Shown: one piece after another, positions 56,141-64,000 of the stretch
Numbering within the stretch: position 1 is the stretch's first letter
How the letters are laid out: the number at the start of each line of letters is the position of its first letter
Assembly: GCF_024323335.1 (NCBI RefSeq)
Contig: NC_066581.1
Span: 30,066,699-30,130,698 of the forward strand
Direction of reading: 5' to 3'
DNA from: Lathyrus oleraceus
Taxonomy: Eukaryota; Streptophyta; Magnoliopsida; Fabales; Fabaceae
DNA length: 64,000 nucleotides
The notes under the pieces: generated by a model
Told to the model about the DNA's origin: nothing
Database searches by the model: none
What the model saw: the letters and a program-made list of their open reading frames with translations, nothing else
Made by a program: the position numbers and the translations under genes

Positions 56141-56457
56141 AAATGGATACCGGATGCCAATCAATGGACTTATTCCAATCTCACAAAACAAAATGGATAC
56201 CGGATGCCAATCAATGGACTTACACCAATCTCCCAAAACAAAAAGAAACATGGATACCAGATGCCAATCAATGGACTTATACTAGTCTCACAAAACAAAA
56301 TAACAAGGATACCAGATGCCAATCAATGGACTTATACTAGTCTCCTAAAACAAAAAGAAACATGGATACCAGATGCCAATCAATGGACTTATACTAGTCT
56401 CACAAAACAAAATAACAAGGATACCAGATGTCAATCAATGGACTTATACTAGTCTCC
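56141..56457 (-). repeat. Minisatellite, six units of about 57-58 bp
   Basis: Six consecutive units built on GATACC(G/A)GATGCCAATCA and ATGGACTTA. Units 3 to 6 alternate between CACAAAACAAAATAACAAGG and CCTAAAACAAAAAGAAACAT types, giving a higher-order dimer of about 115 bp. Two diverged units of the same core lie at 1511-1625. Confidence 0.9.
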
Positions 56458-59001
56458 TACCATATCACAAGAAACAACTGCCAATAACTGGACTTACAAT
56501 TGACTCCTCAATGGACAAACAAAGTGTCACAAAGATATGAACAATGATTATGAAATGAGATACAAGTGATGAAGATAAATGCACAAAGGCATACATAAGC
56601 AAATATGCATAGATGAATCAAGTAAGCAAATAAGCAAGTCAATTAGCACACACTATATACAATCAATTAGGCTCAAGCAAGGTTAGGCTTTACAGCCAAC
56701 TGGAATGGGGTGTTTTGAGCTCTTAACCCTAACATTGAGAGTTAGGGTGAAGCAGATGAAATGGAGATGAGGGGTGTGCCTCATAGCTCTTATCCCTGGC
56801 CTGGGAGAGCTTTGATCAATGGAAAGTGTGGGAGTTCAGAAAGTTGGAACTCTTCTCCACAAATGGACTCTATAAGATCTTGGGTTATTATTCACCATGC
56901 ATCAACACATGGTGTGAGAAAGGTGAATGACACACTGAGTAGCAGGAGATGGATTACACATCTCTTTTATCTGCCAATTGCCTCATAAGAGGACTTTACC
57001 TGCTTGGCACAAAATTAAATAATCACAAGCATTGCCTCTTAAGGAGGGCTTCAGACAAGTGCCTACCAATAACAGTAGGTCTTCCAGACTACATGAAGAT
57101 TAGAGATTATACCTAAGTGTTTAAGCAACCAAGCAAAAGCAAAGTTCAAGTGAATTTAAAGCAACTTAGGTACCTGTGGAAACACTAAACAAATCAGTAC
57201 AATGCTCAGACAACAAGACAACAGTCAATAAGCAACAGACAATCCCAATGTACAAAATGTGTAAGCCATGAGGCAAACTCAAATGAATTAGCATCAACCT
57301 ACAAAACACTCAAGTGTTAGTAATCAAAAGCAAACAATCAATATTCACTTGAGGAAGCATCATTAACTATGGAACTTGGATGCTTAAACCTGAAATCAAA
57401 GCTCAAATGTAAGCAACAAACCACTAGGTCAAAGCCTAGGGTCAAATATGGAGAAAAAATTCAAAACAGGAGCTGAAATTCAATACAAAGTAACTTCACA
57501 CACCTATTGACATATTCCAAGAAGGCTCACATCAAAATCATTCACCAAATGCATTTCATGAGCAAGAGAAGTTCAAGGCAATTTCAAAGCTCATATGTGA
57601 TCAACATGAATGAAAAATTCAAATCAAAACAGAAATGATTCAAATAAATCTGGAAACATTCATGCACACTCAAGACATCTAACATGATCAACATACAAAA
57701 AATCAGGGGAATCAGAGATCATTTAGCATGGAAATCACATTGTACAAGTTGAACATTCAAAGGTGTGACACAAATTGTCACACCAAGTTAGCACAAGCAT
57801 AAAACAGCAATGGAGCATAGGAAAAATACCAAACCAAAACCAAAATGTCAAGCAATGTGTCTAGTTTCATCATGCAAAATTTCAAGTTCATTGGATAAGA
57901 AACAAACATTTTACAATAGGATAAGCAAGGCAAGGTCAAAAATGCATACATGCTCACATAACCTAGCACCAAATAAAATCCAGCCAAGCACAACTTTGGA
58001 AATCATGATCATTAAAAGATAGACAGGATAAGGAGCATTGTGCAAAAAATTGGAGTGAAATTGATGCATTTTTCTATTTTATATGATTTTTTGAAGTTGA
58101 TGGAAAACTTAAAAATGAAAATGGTGATAGCATATGAAAATAAGGAGGGAAACAAGAAAATGAGGAAACATTTGAATAATGCGCTCAGACGGACTCGATC
58201 CATGTCCATTTTCAAATTTGCGCGCCCCAATCAAAACGACACCGTTTAGACTTAAACCCTAGCGCGCCCAAAAATTCGTAGCTAATTCAAAGTTTCGTAG
58301 CAAAATCAAGGCAATTTCGTAGCAAATTATGGAAACGATGATCTTCATCTTCATGAAGATGAACAGTGTACATGTTCATGCACGTCCAGAAAAATTTCTC
58401 CAGAAATCAAAATTAAGCACATCAACATGTAGTGCGTTTAATGGAGATCATGAATCAATGCATAGCTAAGCTTAATCTCACGTATCAAGATCAAATCGAA
58501 CGAAATAAGATTCATGCATGAAACTTTAAACTAACCTAACTCAGCCAATAGTGCATGAAAATTCACGATTCAAAGCTCAGAATTACCAGCAAACCTAGAT
58601 CTACACAAATATCACAATAAATTTGAGAATTAGAGAGATTGAATCATGACCTCTTGAAGAGCAAAAGTTGGAATCTCGCGCTACAAGCTCAGCCAATGCT
58701 CCAAATCTTCTTTACAATGCTTATGGAGTTGATTGATGATGAATTTGAAGCTCAACTGCACATGAATCCAACAGATTTTGAAATCACCATGGATGCTTCA
58801 AGCTTCGAGTATGAGCAAATATGGCACAGTTTTATCCAATTCCACGTCCAAACCTTCTCAACAATGCTTCAGGAGTATGAATCAATCAATAGAAATGGTT
58901 CTTGTGTGAAGAAATTGGAAAAAAATTTGAGAGAAAAGTTTGGAGAATTTTTGAATCTAGATCTGAAATGAACTGTTAATGATGAATGCAGTTATGATTA
59001 A

Positions 59002-59010
59002 CAATATATA
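59002..59010 (-). promoter_or_regulatory. Candidate TATA box of second Ogre 3' LTR
   Basis: The minus strand reads TATATATTG about 1.13 kb from the LTR start, a position comparable with the other LTRs. Confidence 0.4.
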
Positions 59011-60134
59011 GGTCCTGCTAATGATTCTGAAATCAAGTTTAAGCCAAATGCAAATGAGATTAGCAACTTATGAGGTGTATGTACAAAAATGGTTTTTCAC
59101 CTCATGCACTTCATGCATGCGTGAACAGTGCTTAGTTCTGGCCCAAATCCACTTAAAATGAGTCCATGCAAGCTTTGAAAGTGATATTTTATGCTCATGA
59201 TCATTAAAAATGATTTTATGAAAATTCCTTCTAAAAACTTTATGAATGAGCACATGATCATGCAAGGAGAATTCATGCCATGTAATGGATGTTTTGGAAA
59301 CTAGAGGTCATGATGAACAAAATGCCAAAAGAACCACTCATTTTGGAGCTTTGGTTGAAAAGTTATGCCCATTTGAAGTCCCATGCACACTTTTCCATGA
59401 TTTGATTATATCTCCTTAACCATACATCATATGCTCATGATCTTGGACATTTTGGAAATGGGAGAGAAAGATCTACAACTTTCATGTTCAACAAAATTTT
59501 ATTTGAAGCTTTCTTGATGATGTAATATTAAGTTGAAGTTTGTCCAAAATCTTTCCATTTTTGGAAAGTTCAAATTATAGGTCACTTGCTATTTTTGGAA
59601 ATTCTTGACCTGACTTCAAATTCTTCAATGTGAGTGTTTGAAATGTCAAATGAGACTTGTTTGAACATGAATTAAGTATTTCTAATCACTTCCCACCTCC
59701 AAATCCACAGTTGCCTTTGCAGTTGACTTTCTAGGTCTTCAGATGATCTGACAATGTTCTGATGAGATTCAAGCCTCTACCACTTGGGATTTTGCTTCAA
59801 CATGACATCATAATTCATATGAACTCTTGTGAATGATTGTGGGGTCCAAATCTCAAGAATGACCACCATCTATTGCTCAATGAATGCCTTTGATGCCTTG
59901 ACCTGTTAATGCTTCATCTGCAAGACAAAGGTTAGATGACATATTTTTGTACTTTTTGGTTAGTGATAAAAAGAAAAACAATGATATACAAATGCAAACA
60001 TGCTTGGTGATCAAGAACCACTCTAAAAAAGATGACCCACCCATAGGGAAGGAAGCAAGGTGGCCAATGATCCTTGAGGCAATGATATGATATGATACCA
60101 TGAGGGATCTTAGGGACAAAATTGGGGTCTTACA

Positions 60135-60215
60135 GATGCCCCTATTTAAGGTCATTCTAGCCGGAGAAGTGAAGGTTAAAATCTTCATCTCGACGCGGTA
60201 GAATGGGCTTAAATA
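60135..60215 (-). other. Ogre PPT with adjacent inverted repeat, second element
   Basis: Sense AGGGGCATC abuts the LTR. Arms 60143-60159 and 60199-60215 pair at 15 of 17 positions. The enclosed 39 nt are similar but not identical to the first element. Confidence 0.8.
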
Positions 60216-63200
60216 ACAGTAATGAGACAAATTTTGGTCCCTAAGAGACCTCATGATGCAAATGTATGCATGTAAAAGAAACAACCTCTGTGGTGAATAT
60301 GGGTCCACAAAGAAAAGACGACCCATCGGAGTAATACACTCACCAGGAACAGAGACTCTAACAGGACTCTCATGGGGATAAGAAAAAAGAAAAAGAATGC
60401 GTGAGCAGGACACGACTCTGAATTAGGGGAAACTGATGCGGCGCGAACAGGTCACGACTGGACTAGAGACCTTACTGGGGAGTAAAGGGCTCAAACTGGG
60501 GAAAAAAGTTCCAAAGGAAGACACATCCATTGGAAAGACTCAAGCTGACTCAAATTATCCACGAAGGATACTTCGGATGAAAATCCGGACTCAGACTGGG
60601 GAAAAAGATTCACATAGAATCTCCCTGCCGGGGAAAACTGCATATATTGGGGAAAACACCAATACAGCAAAAGGGCAAAGTCACAACGGAAACTCCACTG
60701 GGGAATGTCTAACAAAGAGACTCTCTTGGAGAAAAACTGCAAGATGAGGTGTTACCGGCTACTGGGTAACAAACTCAAAGAGACATGTGATCTAAACACC
60801 GGTTACTGGGTGAAAGAACACCAAGCTCAGGAAGATTGAATATCTAAGACCGGTATAAGGGTGAGAGATATCAATCATCCAAACATCTGAGAAAGACCTG
60901 AAAAAAGGTACATCAACTCAGGAAAATCTGACTCCACAGGGGACCAAGGTCATAATAGGGAGCAGAAAGGAAGGAACACCAAGGATACCGGCTACTGGGT
61001 ATATAATAGGTGACCGACCAAAGCGTGAATTGGTATATATGCCAAAACACTCATCATCCGAAAGGAGGGCTTGAAAAAGCAAATCGACTTACGGGATGGA
61101 CATTCGACTCCGCAACGGGAAAACGAATCTTACTCAGCTGGAAAAAAAAACCCAAAGAGCGCATGAGATATAATATCCATTACCGTCAGAACGTGGATAG
61201 TATACTCGCATGGAAGGAACACCAGGGATACCGGTTACTGGGTATATAATAGGTGACCGACTGAAAAGAGAGACAATCGATACTAGCAACAACAGGGTAA
61301 ACGAAAGATAACTCACAGGGGATAAATTGCAAGAATCCGGCAATTATCCAGGAGACATATCACCGGTTACTGGGAGATACTCTCAAAAAGGAAAACAAAG
61401 AAAATCCGATTCCACAAAGGAATACGAATCTTACTCGACTGGGGGAAACACAAAAGGCTTCGACCGAAGAATGCATGAGATATATTATCCATTACCGTCA
61501 GAACGTGGATAACATACTCGCATGGAAGATTATCCACAACCGGTTACTGGGTTAATAAAGGATAAATCAACCGAAAAGAAAGGCATCGGGATACCAAAAC
61601 TAGGTATATAAAGATGACCGATCAAAGGGAGCAACAATCATTACCAAGCAAAAAGGATAAATGAAAGATGACTCACTGGGGATACATTGATAAACATCAA
61701 TGATCCGGGGAACAAATCACTGGCAAACGGTGAAAGGACACGCTGAGGATAAAATTGCTAGCATCCGACAATTATCCACAAGGAAAGATTTGCTGGGGAT
61801 ACAATTGCTAGCATACGGCAATTACCCAGAAGAAAGAGGGAATATCAACATCGAATACTGGATGAAGATAACCACAAAGAGTAACCATCATCGGTTAGGA
61901 TGAACAACAAGGTTAACTCTGCAAAAGGGAGAAATTAGGATTTACAACTACCGAATACGGGGTAGAAGACCAGAAACTCTGGCTGAGGATAAAATTGCTA
62001 GCATACCGCAATCATCCACAAGCAAGCACAAACTCCGCTAGGGAGACAACAACAACATAGGATTTACAACTACCGACTACTGGGTAGAAGACCACAAAAT
62101 CCACCATCAACCAGAATGGACCACAAAGGTTACCTCTGCTAGGGGATAAAAGTAGGATTTATAACTACCGAATACATGGTAGAAAATCAACAACTCTCTG
62201 CGTGGGGAATGAAAGAGTCACAACTCCGCACGGGGAAACAAAATAGGGTTTATAACAAACCACCAACTTCTGAGGAGCAAGAAGAAAATAGGATTTACGA
62301 CTACCGAATACTGGGTAGAGAACCAACGACTCTTGCTGAGGAACAAAGATGTTCACAAACACCTATTCCACAAAAGGGGAAAAAGGTATACACAGGATTT
62401 ACAACTACCGGGTACTAGGTAGAAAACCAACAAGGATAGGACTTATAACTACCGATTACTAGGTAGAGGCCCAAACTCCGCTAGGGATAAAAAGAATTAT
62501 TGCCGGTTATTGGGCAATTCATTCATTTATTCCACAGGGAAGCACAAGAGACAGTTGAAAAATGCCAATTCAGGATCAAACCAAAAAGGCAAACTGAATC
62601 AAGACTCGTCCTAATGAGGATATAACTCAACAGGAAGATCCATCCCAATATATGTGTTGGGAGGAAACGAAAAAAAACCGTCATCCACGAGGATATATCT
62701 CAGTGGGGAATTGCAGAAGGACAGACAAACACTTTCTGCTTATGGGGCTGACTTTATATTGAGAGATTAGACACCCGACATCTGCTTGGGGAGATCTACT
62801 GGAGAGATCTATATTACCATTAGCAGTAGACAACGAACAAAAGATATATGGCAAAAAATGCAACATGAATACCTGAATGTTGAAAGTATGCATGAATATG
62901 CGTAATTATGTTTGATGAATGCTGACAAAACAGACATATCTAACACAAACAGGCCCAGGAATCAAACGCCCGGTACTACACTTCCAGAGGAAAAATCCAA
63001 GGAAAGCCAATCTGCTGGAGATCTACATGCTAAAAAGCAAAGATCTGCTGGAAAGCAAAAGATAAGAGATATCAAAGAAATCACAAAATCTCTGAGTGAT
63101 GGATCGGCAATCAACCCAACTGGGGAACAAAAGTTCACAACAGGCAGCAACTGCCACAAAGCAAATCTGTTGGGGAAATGGAGAAGTCCCGAGATTTCTA

Positions 63201-64000
63201 CAGGGGAATTCTCAGTATCAACTGGGAAACAAGAGTTCATTGCACAAGCAAGAACTGCTGAAGAGAACAGAACACCCAAGTAGAATATGGCCGCACAAGC
63301 ACCTCTACTGGGGATACTGTCAACCACTCCATCGGGGATAAACCCACTGAGGGAAAATAGATCACATAAGTAGATTCTGCCACAAGCCACTCTACCGAGG
63401 ATCAAAAGCATCAGGAAATCAACCAAATCTATGGATGATAGATCACCAACCAACCCAACTAGGGAACAGAAGTTCACAACAAGCAGAAACTGCCACAAAA
63501 GCAACTCTGTTGGTGATACTGCAGGGGAATCACAAAACTTCTGCAGGAAACAACACAGATACAATCCACCGTACCACAAATCTATTGGGGGATTATCTGA
63601 GGAAGAGAAGGAGAACGGGTGATCAACCACCAAATGCTGAACCTTCCAAGAAGAAACTACCCACTGCTGAGGAGGAAATAATCACTGCTCTGCTGAAGGG
63701 ATAAGAGGTGAAAACCTCAACAAGCACTCTGATGGGGAGATATAGCATAGATAAAGTATATCATGTCAACAACTCCGCTGGCGACTTTACTGAGGAAACA
63801 GACAAAGTACCGGGATGTCAACCCACCAACTACCGCATCTTCCAAAAGGAAAGCACCCATGCTGGGGAGAGAATATTGTTGGAGAGGACTGTGAAGTCCT
63901 CAACAAACACTCTGATTAGGGAACAAAATCTCAACAGAAGCTCTGCTTAGGGAACAACCCCAACAACAATCTGGAGAAAGAGGATACAACCAATGCCAGG
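60216..64000 (-). other. Ogre 3' UTR, second element, to window end
   Basis: Nearly 3.8 kb of non-coding, repeat-structured sequence: at least a dozen ACCGGTTACTGGGT-like motifs (60750-62511), many CTCTGCTGGGGAT-like motifs (61790-63960), and duplicated longer blocks such as 63100-63200 versus 63430-63530. A 223-codon minus-strand frame (62962-63633) is composed of two such blocks and is not called as a gene. Coding regions of this element would lie right of 64000. Confidence 0.85.

Larger units (their letters stand above)
55126..60134 (-). repeat. Ogre 3' LTR (5.0 kb), second element
   Basis: Sense start TGTAAGACCCC at 60134, end ...CCGCTACA at 55126, 5009 bp. Homologous to 43462-48317 at both ends and in the module near 55489, but divergent in the middle. 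Contains a candidate TATA at 59002-59010 and a minisatellite at 56141-56457. The left flank GACGC (55121-55125) is one putative target-site copy; the partner is outside the window. Confidence 0.9.

Noticed and set aside
59877..60413. 178-codon minus frame spanning PPT and LTR start
   Set aside because: The similarity to 48273-48527 follows from conserved non-coding PPT-proximal DNA; the frame crosses the 3' LTR boundary.
1..64000. Host protein-coding genes, tRNA or rRNA genes
   Set aside because: Nothing outside retrotransposon sequence shows coding character, splice-consistent exons of known families or tRNA-like folds that I could recognise by eye.

Overview
This window looks like a repeat-rich intergenic block from a plant nuclear genome, most likely a large-genome legume (Fabeae type: Pisum, Vicia or Lathyrus). 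That is inferred from Ogre/Tat-type Ty3/gypsy elements with LTRs of about 5 kb that begin TGTAAGACCC, degenerate Athila-type gypsy sequence, and Ty1/copia elements with plant tRNA-iMet primer sites. I found no convincing host gene, tRNA, rRNA or CRISPR array. Essentially every supported protein-coding stretch is a retrotransposon gene, and all are broken.

Layout. (1) 1-2137: right-hand part of a plus-strand Ogre/Tat-type LTR. (2) 2138-38132: one minus-strand Tat/Ogre-like gypsy element: 3' UTR at 2138-4048, gutted pol at 12813-14114, predicted intron at 14115-14383, gag-pro at 14384-17820, PBS at 18633-18650, then the LTR. A plus-strand copia element (4049-12812, TSD GTTAG) sits in its integrase, and a minus-strand LTR element without coding capacity (30864-37961, TSD GAACC) sits in its LTR. 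A 10.26-kb head-to-tail tandem duplication (14951-25207 and 25208-35462) then copied gag-pro, leader, PBS, most of the LTR and part of the nested element. (3) 38133-about 42000: degenerate minus-strand Athila gag-PR-RT-RH-IN, whose integrase core is the target of the Tat insertion. (4) 42000-43461 and 52877-53686: non-coding gypsy-like sequence split by (5) 43462-52876, an Ogre derivative reduced to 3' LTR, 3' UTR and truncated 5' LTR. (6) 53687-55125: plus-strand Ogre ORF1 and gag remnants, cut by (7) a second minus-strand Ogre whose 3' LTR (55126-60134), polypurine tract and long 3' UTR run to the window end.

Relative order from nesting and hand-counted divergence: Athila host, then Tat insertion, then the non-coding LTR element (its LTRs differ by roughly 2%), then copia (LTRs differ by roughly 0.7%) and the tandem duplication (copies differ by roughly 0.3%).

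The most interesting material is non-coding. First, a hairpin module recurs in the U5 part of all three LTR families: invariant flanks (CTCTGAT ... TACGTA) directly abut stems of different sequence that stay complementary. Second, a 17-bp-arm inverted repeat directly abuts the polypurine tract in both Ogre elements. Third, the 3' UTRs are rich in motifs complementary to the element's own primer binding site. Fourth, a splice-site pair would join gag-pro to pol in frame. These are sequence observations; any function is inference.
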